A stretch of 64,000 nucleotides of DNA, taken from positions 186,001-250,000 of the forward strand of contig CAVFTR010000001.1 in the NCBI GenBank assembly GCA_963625685.1, in the 5' to 3' direction. A program made the translations under genes and the position numbers. Positions 17,375 through 26,771 of the stretch are shown one piece after another (the first letter of the stretch is position 1; every line of letters begins with the position of its first letter). This DNA comes from F23-B02 sp963625685. Lineage in GTDB: Bacteria > Bacillota > Clostridia > Oscillospirales > Oscillospiraceae. The notes below the pieces were generated by a model that ran no database searches, was not told the DNA's origin, and saw nothing but the letters and a program-made list of their open reading frames with translations.

Positions 17375-18029
17375 GCTCATCGTATTTGAGGGCATAGACG
17401 GCAGCGGCAAGTCGGCGCACTACAGGCGAGTATGCGCAAGGCTCGAGGCCGATGGCATAGACTATCACCACATCGTCTTTCCGCGTTACGATAACGAAAG
17501 CAGCGCGCTCATAAGAATGTATCTCGGCGGACAGTTCGGCGCGAATCCCAACGATGTCAACGCCTACGCAGCATCAAGCTTCTACGCCGTAGACCGCTTC
17601 GCGGCCTACAGAACGGATTGGGGACAGATATACGATTCCGGCGGCTTTATCCTGTCGGACAGATACACGACCTCCAACGCCGTGCATCAGGGCGCAAAGC
17701 TCCCGGACGAGGAGCTGCCCGGATTTTTCGAGTGGCTTTACGATTTCGAGTATGTAAAGCTCGGCCTGCCGAGGCCCGATCTCGTCATTTACCTCGACGT
17801 CGATCTCGAGACCTCGCTCAGGCGCATGAAGCGCCGCCAGGAGAAGACGCACACCTCGGCGGACATCCATGAAAAGGATATCCTGTATCTCGAAAACTGC
17901 CTGAGAGTTGCCGACAGGGCTGCCGCGCATTACGGCTGGACGCGCATCGCCTGCACGAAGGACGGCCTTGAGCGGGAGATAGAAGAAAAGCATGAAGAGA
18001 TATACTCCATCATCAGGGGCGCTCTGTGA
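17361..18029 (+). CDS. tmk: Thymidylate kinase
   Basis: Phosphorylates dTMP to dTDP. The 222-residue protein has P-loop FEGIDGSGKS, the DRY-type motif LSDRYTTSNAVHQG and a basic lid RRMKRRQEKTHTS. It is somewhat divergent and a little longer than the usual 205-215 residues, so a related deoxynucleoside monophosphate kinase role is not excluded. It overlaps tagA by 14 bp and fau by 38 bp. Confidence 0.87.
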   Translation: MEKGKLIVFEGIDGSGKSAHYRRVCARLEADGIDYHHIVFPRYDNESSALIRMYLGGQFGANPNDVNAYAASSFYAVDRFAAYRTDWGQIYDSGGFILSDRYTTSNAVHQGAKLPDEELPGFFEWLYDFEYVKLGLPRPDLVIYLDVDLETSLRRMKRRQEKTHTSADIHEKDILYLENCLRVADRAAAHYGWTRIACTKDGLEREIEEKHEEIYSIIRGAL

Positions 18030-18561
18030 GGAAAAACGAGCTCTGCGCGCAGTCAAAAGGGCGCAGATTGAGGGCCTCGCGGAGGAATATATCCGTCAAA
18101 GCGACGAGGCGATATTGAAAAAGCTTTTGAGCCTTCCGGAGCTCGAGCGAGCCGGCACTGTGTTTCTGTATTACAGCGTCGGCCGCGAGGTGTCGACCCT
18201 GAAGCTCATTGAAAGCCTTCTTGAAAACGGACGGCGCGCCGCTCTCCCCGTGAGCGGCAGTAATGGCATTATGGAGTTTTACCTCATCGACGGCCTTTCA
18301 CAGCTGCGGCAGGGGAGATACGGCATACCCGAGCCGCCGGCAGGGCGGGCCGTAAGGCCGGAAAAGGGCGATATCATCATCGTTCCCGCGCTCTGCTGCG
18401 ACAGGCGCGGACAGCGTCTCGGACACGGGGCGGGGTATTATGACCGGTATCTTGCCTCAACGGAGGCCTTCAGCGTCTGCCTGTGCAGAAGGGCCCTGCT
18501 CGAAGACGAGCTGCCCGCCGGAAGCCTCGACGCCGCCGTATCCATGGTCCTGACGGACTGA
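17992..18561 (+). CDS. fau: 5-formyltetrahydrofolate cyclo-ligase
   Basis: Converts 5-formyl-THF to 5,10-methenyl-THF with ATP. The 189-residue protein has the basic N-terminal KRALRAVKRAQI, FLYYSVGREVST, and the signature RLGHGAGYYDRYL near the C-terminus (family consensus LGxGxGYYDR). The start at 17992 lies 38 bp inside tmk; I see no later in-frame ATG or GTG that would retain the conserved N-terminal helix. Confidence 0.9.
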   Translation: MKRYTPSSGALCEEKRALRAVKRAQIEGLAEEYIRQSDEAILKKLLSLPELERAGTVFLYYSVGREVSTLKLIESLLENGRRAALPVSGSNGIMEFYLIDGLSQLRQGRYGIPEPPAGRAVRPEKGDIIIVPALCCDRRGQRLGHGAGYYDRYLASTEAFSVCLCRRALLEDELPAGSLDAAVSMVLTD

Positions 18562-18589
18562 AAATAAAAAGGGGCTCTTTTCAGAGCCC
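18562..18589 (-). terminator. Intrinsic terminator of the Cys-rich peptide gene
   Basis: Stem GGGCTCT / AGAGCCC with a four-base loop; read on the minus strand it is followed by C and a T-rich tract (plus-strand AAAATAAAAA). On the plus strand no T-run follows, so it serves mainly the minus-strand gene. Confidence 0.75.
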
Positions 18590-18598
18590 GCTGAGTCC

Positions 18599-18727
18599 TC
18601 AGCAGCCGCAGCCGCAGTCGTTGCTGCCGCAGCCGCAGCTTCCGCCGCAGTTATTGCCGCAGCCGAAGAAGAGGATTATGAGTATGAGAATTATCCAGAT
18701 GCAGCTGTTGTTATTGTTGCAGAACAT
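18599..18727 (-). CDS. 42-residue Cys-rich single-span membrane peptide
   Basis: The peptide has an Asn-rich head (MFCNNNNSC), one hydrophobic span at about 10-21 (IWIILILIILFF), and a Gly/Asn/Cys tail ending CGCGC. Nine of 42 residues are Cys (3, 9, 23, 27, 31, 33, 38, 40, 42). AAAGG lies about 10 nt before the ATG at 18727; the frame is open further upstream but that part looks non-coding. The terminator directly after it supports a real gene. Similar short peptides occur in other Clostridia to my recollection; function unknown, with metal binding or envelope/spore placement as guesses. Confidence 0.65.
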   Translation of the reverse strand: MFCNNNNSCIWIILILIILFFGCGNNCGGSCGCGSNDCGCGC

Positions 18728-18880
18728 ATATATTACCTTTCCCCGCGCAAAAAATTCCGCAGTTCGATCCGGCGCGGCGGACACACGACACGAATATTAT
18801 CACACGATAGCGCAGCGCTCGCTGCGTCTGCTGTATATTATGCCGCGGCCTCAGGCGGGGTTACAGCGGGCAGTAATGTG

Positions 18881-18909
18881 ACGCTTAAGGGCAAAAGCCC
18901 CTTAAGCGT
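18881..18909 (+). other. 11-bp inverted repeat upstream of mltG
   Basis: ACGCTTAAGGG and CCCTTAAGCGT form a perfect stem with a 7-nt CAAAAGC loop, 15 nt before the mltG start and next to its SD. No T-run follows on either strand. It may be an mRNA 5' stabiliser, an attenuator or a protein-binding palindrome. Confidence 0.5.
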
Positions 18910-18924
18910 TGAAAGGAGAAATCT

Positions 18925-20166
18925 ATGGCTGATAAGAAAACAGATTTTGACGAGCTCTTCGGCAGAAAGGAGCCCGAGAAAAAGCCCGCGAGGACGACTA
19001 AGGCCGCGGCGCCTAAAAGGGCGCCCGCACAGCCGAGGTCCGGCGCAGCTTCCGCGGCAAAGGAAAGCAGGAGCGGTCTTGCCGGCGGGGCGGTGTACTT
19101 TCTGTTCGTTATAAGCGTCAGCGTCATTCTGGCCTGCCTTGCATGGGCGGCGGCGACAGACGTTCTGGGCTTCAAGTCATCGGACACCGTCGCGCAGATA
19201 ACTCTTGACAAGGACAGCTTCACCTACAAGGAGGTCGAGGTCACGGACGACGACGGGAACACGAAGACAAAGAAGGTACACTATGCCGACGTGAGCTATG
19301 TCGCCGACCAGCTCAAGGATAACGGCATAATAAAATACAAGTGGCTGTTCAAAATATTCGCGTCCGTATACGGCGCCGACGAGAAGATAGACCCCGGCAC
19401 GTACGAGCTCAAGGCTATCTACGACTATAAGGCGCTCGTAAAGAAAATGACCTCGGGCTCCGGCGCGATGGTCACAAAGAAGATAACCTTCCCCGAGGGC
19501 TACACCATGCGTCAGATATTCAAGAAGCTCGACGCCGAGGGCGTCTGCGACTATGACGAGCTCATGGACGCGGCGGCAAACTCCACCTTCAACTACTCCT
19601 TCCTCGAGGGAACGGAAAAGGGCGACGCCAGCAGGCTCGAGGGCTTCCTGTTCCCGGATACCTATGAGTTTTACGAGGGCATGCCGGCGGCGACGGCGAT
19701 CAACAAGCTGCTGGAGGTCTTCCACTACAAGCTGACGGCCGAGATGCTCGAATGGCAGGAGGAAAGCGGCTACACCATGCGCGAGATCGTGACTATAGCG
19801 TCCATGATCGAAAAGGAAGCTGCCAACGATACCGAGCAGTACACCATCGCGTCGGTCATCTACAACCGCCTGAACAAGGACTGGCCGCTTCAGATAGACT
19901 CGACCACGCTCTATGAATATCCCGACCACGAGGGCGCGCCCACGGCGGAGATGCTGGCAAAGGACAGCCCCTACAACACGCGTATCAGCAAGGGCCTGCC
20001 GCCGTCCCCGATATGCAATCCCGGCATAACGAGCATAAGAGCGGCGCTTCAGCCGAGCAGCACGAAGTACATGTACTACGCGCTCAACACGGCCACCGGC
20101 CAGCATGAGTTCTTCACGAGCGCAGACGCCTTCAACGCCTTTGTCGCAACTCAGAATTATGAGTGA
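18925..20166 (+). CDS. mltG: Endolytic murein transglycosylase MltG
   Basis: Cuts nascent glycan strands at the membrane and so sets strand length. The 413-residue protein has a basic, Ala/Lys-rich cytoplasmic tail, one transmembrane segment at about 54-78, a LysM-like region, and the YceG domain with FLFPDTYEF, the catalytic Glu E296 in IASMIEKEA, VIYNRL, PLQIDSTTLY and PSPICNPG. The SD is AAAGGAG. It overlaps the U32 peptidase gene by 8 bp, the order seen in Bacillus yrrL-yrrN/yrrO. Confidence 0.95.
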   Translation: MADKKTDFDELFGRKEPEKKPARTTKAAAPKRAPAQPRSGAASAAKESRSGLAGGAVYFLFVISVSVILACLAWAAATDVLGFKSSDTVAQITLDKDSFTYKEVEVTDDDGNTKTKKVHYADVSYVADQLKDNGIIKYKWLFKIFASVYGADEKIDPGTYELKAIYDYKALVKKMTSGSGAMVTKKITFPEGYTMRQIFKKLDAEGVCDYDELMDAAANSTFNYSFLEGTEKGDASRLEGFLFPDTYEFYEGMPAATAINKLLEVFHYKLTAEMLEWQEESGYTMREIVTIASMIEKEAANDTEQYTIASVIYNRLNKDWPLQIDSTTLYEYPDHEGAPTAEMLAKDSPYNTRISKGLPPSPICNPGITSIRAALQPSSTKYMYYALNTATGQHEFFTSADAFNAFVATQNYE

Positions 20167-21373
20167 TACGCGTCCAGAGCTGCTCGCTCCGGCCGGAGAT
20201 ATGGAGCGCCTCGAGATGGCGCTCCACTACGGCGCGGACGCCGTTTACCTCGCCGGCAAACGCTTCGGAATGAGAGCCTCGGCGGGCAATTTCTCGCTCG
20301 AGGAGCTCGCCGCGGCCTGCGAAATGGCCCACGCGAAAGGCGCAAGGGTACACCTGACCTGCAACACGCTCCCGCGTGAGGACGAGCTCATTGCTCTGCC
20401 CGATTTTCTGCGCGAGGCAGATGCGGCCGGAGTCGACGCGTTTATAATAGCCGATCTCGGAGTCATGAGGGCCGCCGGGCGGTACGCCCCGCGTGTGCAG
20501 CGCCATGTGAGCACCCAGCTGGGCGTTATCAACAGCGCGACGGCAAACGTTCTGTACGACATGGGCGCGGGCCGCGTCGTGCTCGCGCGCGAAACGCCGA
20601 TGCGGGATATATACGAGATACGCGCCAATACGCCGAAGGAGCTCGAGCTCGAGGCCTTTGTTCACGGCGCGATGTGCGTGTCGTTTTCGGGACGCTGCCT
20701 GCTGTCTAACTATCTGACCGGCCGCGACGCAAACCGCGGAGCCTGCGCTCAGCCCTGCCGCTGGAGATACCGCCTTGTTGAGGAAAAGCGCCCCGGCGAG
20801 TATTTCGATATAACGGAGGATAAGGGCACGTATATCATGAACTCGCGCGATATGTGCATGATAGAGCATATACCCGAGCTCATTGACGCGGGCGTTTCGA
20901 GCTTCAAGATAGAGGGCAGGATGAAGTCGGCCTATTACGCCGCCGCCGTCACGAACGCCTACCGCCACGCTATAGACTGCGCGCTCAATGGAGAAGAGCT
21001 CCCCGAGATATGGCGCGCCGAGGTCGAAAAGCTCAGTCACAGGCCGTACTGCACGGGCTTTTACTACGGAGACCCCGGCCAGCACTATTCGGAGACGAGC
21101 TATTACTCCGACGCCGAGGTCTGCGCCGTCGTCGAGGACTGCGACGAAGACGGAAACGCCGTTTTGACGCAGCGTAACCGCTTCTGCCTGGGCGATACGG
21201 TCGAGCTCATGACAAACGATCACGAGCCCGCGCCGTTTACGGTGGAATACATGGAAAACGCCGACGGCGGGGCTATAAGCGCGGCGCCGCACGCGATGAT
21301 GACCGTAAAAATGAAGCTTCCGCTGCCCTGCGGCAGGCTGTCGATATTAAGACGAATGAAGAAAGACAAGTAA
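20159..21373 (+). CDS. Peptidase U32 family protein (TrhP/YrrN-O-like tRNA hydroxylation type)
   Basis: A 404-residue U32 protein. N-terminal PELLAPAGDMERLE and YGADAVYLAG mark the TIM-barrel; FVHGAMCVSFSGRCLLS, then RGACAQPCRW carry the four-Cys site expected to hold an Fe-S cluster. Members of this branch next to mltG (B. subtilis yrrN/yrrO, trhP1/2) form 5-hydroxyuridine in tRNA wobble positions, which I infer here from context rather than protease activity. Only one copy is present, where Bacillus has two. The start overlaps mltG; alaS follows after 15 bp. Confidence 0.87.
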   Translation: MSDTRPELLAPAGDMERLEMALHYGADAVYLAGKRFGMRASAGNFSLEELAAACEMAHAKGARVHLTCNTLPREDELIALPDFLREADAAGVDAFIIADLGVMRAAGRYAPRVQRHVSTQLGVINSATANVLYDMGAGRVVLARETPMRDIYEIRANTPKELELEAFVHGAMCVSFSGRCLLSNYLTGRDANRGACAQPCRWRYRLVEEKRPGEYFDITEDKGTYIMNSRDMCMIEHIPELIDAGVSSFKIEGRMKSAYYAAAVTNAYRHAIDCALNGEELPEIWRAEVEKLSHRPYCTGFYYGDPGQHYSETSYYSDAEVCAVVEDCDEDGNAVLTQRNRFCLGDTVELMTNDHEPAPFTVEYMENADGGAISAAPHAMMTVKMKLPLPCGRLSILRRMKKDK

Positions 21374-21388
21374 AAAAGGAGAAGATAT

Positions 21389-24055
21389 ATGAAAGCATAC
21401 GGAGTTAACGAATTGAGAGAGATGTTCCTTAGCTTTTTCGAGAGCAAGGATCATTTGAGACTGCCCAGCTTTTCGCTGGTGCCGCAGAACGATAAATCCA
21501 TACTGCTCATAAACGCCGGCATGACGCCGATGAAGCCCTGGTTCAAGGGCGAGCAGATCCCGCCGCGCAGGCGCGTGTGCACATGTCAGAAGTGCATCCG
21601 AACCGGCGATATCGACAATGTCGGTCACACCGCGCGCCACGGCACCTATTTTGAAATGCTCGGAAACTTCTCCTTCGGTGATTATTTCAAGCACGAGGCG
21701 ATAGCCTGGAGCTGGGAGTTCCTCACGAGCGAGCAGTGGGTGGGCCTCGATCCCGACAGGCTCTACCCCTCGGTGTATCTCGACGACGACGAGGCGTGGA
21801 ATATCTGGCATGACGAGATCGGAATCCCGGCGGAGAGAATATTCCGCTTCGGCAAGGAGGATAACTTCTGGGAGCACGGCGCAGGTCCCTGCGGCCCCTG
21901 CTCGGAGATATATTACGACCGCGGCGAGGAATACGGCTGCGGCAGGCCCGAATGTACCGTCGGCTGCGACTGCGACCGCTATATCGAGGTCTGGAACAAT
22001 GTTTTCTCACAGTTTGACAACGACGGACACGGCAATTACACCGAGCTTTCGCAGAAAAATATCGACACAGGCATGGGCCTTGAGCGTCTTGCCGTCGTGT
22101 GCCAGGGCGTAAACTCGCTGTTTGACGTCGATACGGTGATGAACATCACCCGCAAGGTCTCCGAGATAACAGGCGCGCATTACGGTCAGAGCGAAAAGCG
22201 CGACGTGTCCCTGCGCGTTATCACCGATCATATCCGCAGCGCGACCTTCATGATCTGCGACGGCATACTGCCCTCGAACGAGGGACGCGGCTATGTCCTG
22301 CGCAGACTTCTCAGAAGGGCGGCGCGCCACGGCAAGCTCCTTGGAGTGAACGAGCCCTTCCTCTACAGCGTTATAGACACCGTTATCCACGAAAACGAGT
22401 GCCAGTATCCCGAGCTGCGCGAGAAGCAGCAGTATATAACCCGCGTCGTAAAGAGCGAGGAGGACAGCTTCGCCAAGACGATCGACGCAGGCCTTCAGAT
22501 ATACGGCAGCCTGCTCGAGGAGCACAAGGCGAAGGGCGAGACGGTATTCTCCGGAGCCGATGCCTTCAAGCTCTACGACACCTACGGCTTCCCCGTGGAT
22601 ATGACGGCGGAAATGCTCGTAGACGAGGGCATGACGCTTAACATGGATGAGTTCAGGGCGCTCATGGAGGAGCAGCGCGTCCGCGCACGCGAGGCGAGGA
22701 AGGCGCTGGGCGATCTCGGCTGGGAGGGCATAGACTTCGGCCTTGACGCGACCCCGACGGAGTTTACGGGCTATGATAAGCTCAGCGATACGGCGACGGT
22801 GCTCGCGATAGTCAACGGCTCGGAGCTCGCCGGCGAGATAGGCTCCGGCTGCGAGGGGATAATCGTTCTGGACAAGACCCCGTTCTACGCCGAGATGGGC
22901 GGCCAGCTCGCCGATAAGGGCGAGATAGGCTTCAGCCTCGAGGACGTTGAAAACGGCCAGCTGACGAGATTTATCGTAAGCGGCGTCAAAAAGGACAAGG
23001 GAAACAAGTACCTTCACTACGGCAAGTGCGAGTCGGGCTCGATCTCCGTCGGAGAAAAGGTCGTCGCATCCGTCGACCCGGAGCGGCGCAGAGCCGTTTC
23101 CCGCGCACATTCGGCAACGCATCTTCTGCACGCTGCTCTGCGCGAAACGCTGGGCGAGCATGTGCATCAGGCCGGCTCTCTTGTCGATGACGATTATCTG
23201 CGCTTTGACTTTACGCATTTTGAGGCAATGACACCCAGGGAGATCGACGCCGTTGAGGACGCCGTAAATAACGCCATTCTCGACGGCGCGGACATCTCCG
23301 TTCGTGAAATGAGCCTTGAGGATGCGAAAAACAGCGGCGCTACGGCTCTTTTCGGGGAAAAGTACGGCGACGTCGTCCGCGTCGTCAGAATGGGAGACTA
23401 CAGCACGGAGCTTTGCGGCGGCACGCATCTTGACAACACCGCAAAGATCGGCATGCTCCATATAACGAGCGAATACTCCGTAGCGAGCGGCGTTCGCCGC
23501 ATAGAGGCCGTTACGGGCAGAAAATATCTTGAGATGTCAAAGCGCTCCTACCTGACGCTGTCCCGCGCGGCAGAGAGCCTCAAGGCAAAGCCGAGCGAGC
23601 TTCTCAGCAAGGCAGAGGGCTTCGTCTCGGAGGTCAGGAGCCTGCGCCAGAAGGTCGAGAAGATGAAGGACAAGATCCTCGCCAGCGACGTGGAGAGATT
23701 CCTGTTTGCGGCAAAGAAGATAGGCGATTTTAACGTCCTGACCGCAACGCGCACGGATCTTGACGCAAACGATCTCAGAAAGATAGGCGATTTCCTGCGC
23801 GATAAGGACCCGAGGATAGTGGCGGTGCTCGCAACGGCAAACGAATCCAAGGTCACCTTCACCGCGGCCTGCGGCAGAGACGCGGTCGCCGCGGGCATAA
23901 AGGCCGGCGACATAGTCAGGGCCGTATCCGCCGTAGCGGGCGGCAAGGGCGGCGGCAAGCCCGACTCCGCGATGGGCGGCGGCACGGACGTCCTGAAGAT
24001 GGACAACGCCCTTGCCATCGTTGACGATCTAGTAGCCGAAAAGCTCGGAATATAA
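21389..24055 (+). CDS. alaS: Alanine--tRNA ligase
   Basis: Class II synthetase, 888 residues. Motif 1-3 catalytic core at the N-terminus (LRLPSFSLVPQNDKSILLINAGM; GRGYVLRRLLRRAARHG), the editing domain with HSATHLLH and CGGTH zinc-binding motifs, and a C-terminal DHHA1 region ending in GKGGGKPDSAMGGG. AAAAGGAG precedes the ATG. No T-box precedes it; the gap is only 15 bp, so it is cotranscribed with mltG and the U32 gene, matching the alaS-yrrL neighbourhood of Bacillus in reversed order. Confidence 0.98.
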   Translation: MKAYGVNELREMFLSFFESKDHLRLPSFSLVPQNDKSILLINAGMTPMKPWFKGEQIPPRRRVCTCQKCIRTGDIDNVGHTARHGTYFEMLGNFSFGDYFKHEAIAWSWEFLTSEQWVGLDPDRLYPSVYLDDDEAWNIWHDEIGIPAERIFRFGKEDNFWEHGAGPCGPCSEIYYDRGEEYGCGRPECTVGCDCDRYIEVWNNVFSQFDNDGHGNYTELSQKNIDTGMGLERLAVVCQGVNSLFDVDTVMNITRKVSEITGAHYGQSEKRDVSLRVITDHIRSATFMICDGILPSNEGRGYVLRRLLRRAARHGKLLGVNEPFLYSVIDTVIHENECQYPELREKQQYITRVVKSEEDSFAKTIDAGLQIYGSLLEEHKAKGETVFSGADAFKLYDTYGFPVDMTAEMLVDEGMTLNMDEFRALMEEQRVRAREARKALGDLGWEGIDFGLDATPTEFTGYDKLSDTATVLAIVNGSELAGEIGSGCEGIIVLDKTPFYAEMGGQLADKGEIGFSLEDVENGQLTRFIVSGVKKDKGNKYLHYGKCESGSISVGEKVVASVDPERRRAVSRAHSATHLLHAALRETLGEHVHQAGSLVDDDYLRFDFTHFEAMTPREIDAVEDAVNNAILDGADISVREMSLEDAKNSGATALFGEKYGDVVRVVRMGDYSTELCGGTHLDNTAKIGMLHITSEYSVASGVRRIEAVTGRKYLEMSKRSYLTLSRAAESLKAKPSELLSKAEGFVSEVRSLRQKVEKMKDKILASDVERFLFAAKKIGDFNVLTATRTDLDANDLRKIGDFLRDKDPRIVAVLATANESKVTFTAACGRDAVAAGIKAGDIVRAVSAVAGGKGGGKPDSAMGGGTDVLKMDNALAIVDDLVAEKLGI

Positions 24056-24071
24056 TAAGGAGGTAAGCTCA

Positions 24072-24413
24072 ATGAACGACTGCTTATTCTGCAAGATAAT
24101 CGCAGGGGAGATCCCCTCGACCAGGGTTTACGAGGACGAAAACGTCTTCGCGTTTCGTGATATCAATCCGCAGGCGCCGGTGCACGTGCTCGTCCTGCCC
24201 AAGGAGCATATCTGCTGCGCGGACGAGATCAACGCGGATAACTCCGCGCTTGTCGGCAAGTGCTTTGAGGCCGTGGCAAAGATCGCAGGGAGCGAGGGCC
24301 TTGAAAACGGCTACCGCGTCGTAAATAACTGCGGCGAGGACGGCGGCCAGACCGTAAAGCATCTGCATTTCCACCTTCTCGGCGGCAGAAAGCTCCCCGA
24401 GGGCATGGCCTGA
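24072..24413 (+). CDS. HIT-family protein (HinT type)
   Basis: A 113-residue histidine-triad nucleotide-binding protein: N-terminal CLFCKIIAGEIPS and the triad HLHFHLLGG, the HinT-type purine nucleoside phosphoramidase signature. Length matches HinT. AAGGAGG precedes the ATG. It ends the mltG-alaS unit, with a strong terminator 15 bp downstream. Confidence 0.95.
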   Translation: MNDCLFCKIIAGEIPSTRVYEDENVFAFRDINPQAPVHVLVLPKEHICCADEINADNSALVGKCFEAVAKIAGSEGLENGYRVVNNCGEDGGQTVKHLHFHLLGGRKLPEGMA

Positions 24414-24428
24414 GCATAGACGTATAAT

Positions 24429-24460
24429 GCAAAAAAGCAGCTCAAAAGCTGCTTTTTTGC
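24429..24460 (+). terminator. Intrinsic terminator after hit
   Basis: A 14-bp perfect stem with CAAA loop; A-tract on the left arm and T-tract on the right arm, so it works in either direction. comEC starts 20 bp beyond. Confidence 0.92.
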
Positions 24461-24479
24461 ACATAAGAGGGATCAAGCT

Positions 24480-26771
24480 ATGAAGTCTGTACGCATACTG
24501 TGCACCGCTTCGGTCGGATACTGCGCGGCGGTGTTTCTGTCGCACTACCTACTCTTCGGCGAGAGCCTTGCGGCGGTGCTCATACTGCCGGCGCTGACGG
24601 CGCTCGCGGCGCTGCTGCTTCGCGGCAGGATGCGCACGCGCCTTCTGATAGCCGCGGCCGCGATGACCGTCGGCTTCTGCCACTATTGGCTGCATTACGC
24701 GCAGACCGTGGCCGAATGTGAGGCCTTTACCGATAAGGAGGTCGTGACGACGGCTGAGCTGAGGGACTTTCCCGATGTGCGCGAGCGCTGCACGCTGCTG
24801 TATGTGAGGATCACCGGCGGCGGGCTCCCGAACGTGAACGCCCTCATTATCGACTATTCCGGCAGCGAGCCCGACCTTGAGCCCGGCGACGGGATAAGGG
24901 TCAGCCTGAAGCTGCGCAGCGTGACGGAGCGCTACGGCGAGACTACGGACTCGAACATATCGAAGGGCCTGTATCTCAACGGCTACACCTCCGAGAAGAT
25001 CGAAAAGACGGGCAGCTCGGGCTCGCTCATGTACCTTCCGAAGCTCTTGGGCAGGGCCCTGCATAATGAGATCGGCAGGCTCTTTCCCGAGGATACGGCG
25101 CCGTTCATGAAGGCCCTGCTCGCCGGATACAAGGACGATTATTACGAAAACGACAAGCTCTACGCCTCGATGAACGTAGCCGGTCTTGCGCACGTAGTCG
25201 CCGTATCGGGAATGCACGTCGCCTTCCTCGTCGGCGTACTGCAGAGCATTATGGGCAAAAACCGCAGATCGTCGCTTATCTGCATAGCTCTCGTATGGCT
25301 GTTCGTCATCATGGTCGGCTCGCCGCTGTCGGCGGTGAGAGCGGGCATTATGATAAGCCTCCTGATGCTCGCGCCGGTGCTCGGCAGGGTAAACGACCGA
25401 GCTACGACATTGTCGTTCGCTCTTGCGGCCATACTGGCAGCAAATCCGTTTTCAGCCGGCAGCGTCGCGCTGCAGCTGTCGTTCGGTGCGGTCGCGGGGA
25501 TGTTCCTGTTCTCGCAGCCCCTGTATGAGTATTTCAGCGCCCTGCTCACGCCGCCCGGGCCGCTCAGAAGGCCAGTGAACTATGTTATGGCGACGCTTTC
25601 AAGCTCGCTTGCCGTCACCGTGTTCACATTCCCGCTGCTGGCGGCGCATTTCGGCTACGTCACGCTGCTCGCGCCGCTTATGAATATCCTCTGTCTGTGG
25701 GCGATATCTGCGCTTTTTGCCGGTGGCTTTGCTATCTGCGCGCTCGGGCTTGTGCTGCCCGTACAGGCGGCGTGGCTGGCGGATATCCTGTCGTATCTTG
25801 TGCGCTATATAGCTCATGTGGTAGAATACTTTGCGAAAATGCCGCTGACGGCGCTTTACATGGAAAACAGCCTGGCAGCGCCGTGGCTCATCGCCTCGTA
25901 CCTGCTGTTTGCCGCTTATTTCATCCTGCGGCGGTATAAAAGGCTCAGCGCGCTCATCCCGTCGGCGTTGTGCGCCGTACTGCTGTGCGCTGTTTTCTGG
26001 ATAACGGACCGCGGCATGCGCGCAGACCCGGGAACCATCAGCGTAATGAACGTCGGCAACGGCCAGTGTATTGCCGTAACCGAGGGCGAGAGCACCGTTG
26101 TCATCGACTGCGGCAGCTACGGGGTCACGCAGAACGCGGGGAACATGCTCGCTTCGTATCTGCGCGCGGGCGGCAGATACGATATCGACTATCTCATGCT
26201 CACGCATCTGCACACCGACCACGCCGCCGGCGTCGAGCGGCTTCTGAACCTCATGGACGTGAAGACCGTCATAATGCCAGACAACGCCGAGGATACGAGC
26301 GGCGACGGCATGCTCGAGAGGATAACGGCGGCAGCCGAAGAAAACGGGACGAGAATAGTTTACATAACGCAGGACACGGACTTTACCGCCGGCGCGATAA
26401 GGCTTTCGATCTATGAAAGCTCAGAGCGCGGCAGCCGCGATGAAAGCGGCATAATGGCGAGCGTGAGCATAGGCGATTACGATATGCTCGTGACGGGCGA
26501 CGTTGAAAAGGCCGTCGAGCGCGAGCTTGTCGGAAAGCACGAGCTTGACGGCACGGAGCTGCTCATCGTTCCGCATCACGGCTCGAGATACTCGACGAGC
26601 GAGGAGCTGCTGTCCGCTGTACGACCGGAGACGGCGGTCATATCCACAGGCTACAACAGCTACGGGCATCCGACGCAGGAGACGCTCGACAGGCTTGATA
26701 AATACGGTGTGAACGTTCTGCGCACGGATATGCTGGGCAGGATAGTCTTGCATCTGTCGACAGGTGATTAA
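24480..26771 (+). CDS. comEC: DNA internalization protein ComEC/Rec2
   Basis: Polytopic membrane channel protein that passes single-stranded DNA into the cytoplasm during transformation. The 763-residue protein has two N-terminal spans, a DUF4131-like OB region, the Competence domain of several spans (from about 215 to 470, beginning GLAHVVAVSGMHVAFL) and a C-terminal metallo-beta-lactamase domain with LTHLHTDHAAG and VPHHGSRYS. No comEA or other competence gene is visible in the window. holA follows with no gap. Confidence 0.93.
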   Translation: MKSVRILCTASVGYCAAVFLSHYLLFGESLAAVLILPALTALAALLLRGRMRTRLLIAAAAMTVGFCHYWLHYAQTVAECEAFTDKEVVTTAELRDFPDVRERCTLLYVRITGGGLPNVNALIIDYSGSEPDLEPGDGIRVSLKLRSVTERYGETTDSNISKGLYLNGYTSEKIEKTGSSGSLMYLPKLLGRALHNEIGRLFPEDTAPFMKALLAGYKDDYYENDKLYASMNVAGLAHVVAVSGMHVAFLVGVLQSIMGKNRRSSLICIALVWLFVIMVGSPLSAVRAGIMISLLMLAPVLGRVNDRATTLSFALAAILAANPFSAGSVALQLSFGAVAGMFLFSQPLYEYFSALLTPPGPLRRPVNYVMATLSSSLAVTVFTFPLLAAHFGYVTLLAPLMNILCLWAISALFAGGFAICALGLVLPVQAAWLADILSYLVRYIAHVVEYFAKMPLTALYMENSLAAPWLIASYLLFAAYFILRRYKRLSALIPSALCAVLLCAVFWITDRGMRADPGTISVMNVGNGQCIAVTEGESTVVIDCGSYGVTQNAGNMLASYLRAGGRYDIDYLMLTHLHTDHAAGVERLLNLMDVKTVIMPDNAEDTSGDGMLERITAAAEENGTRIVYITQDTDFTAGAIRLSIYESSERGSRDESGIMASVSIGDYDMLVTGDVEKAVERELVGKHELDGTELLIVPHHGSRYSTSEELLSAVRPETAVISTGYNSYGHPTQETLDRLDKYGVNVLRTDMLGRIVLHLSTGD

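Noticed and set aside
24480..26771. Evidence for a competence gene cluster
   Set aside because: comEC alone, in its usual place before holA, is standard; no comEA, comG or dprA gene is in the window.
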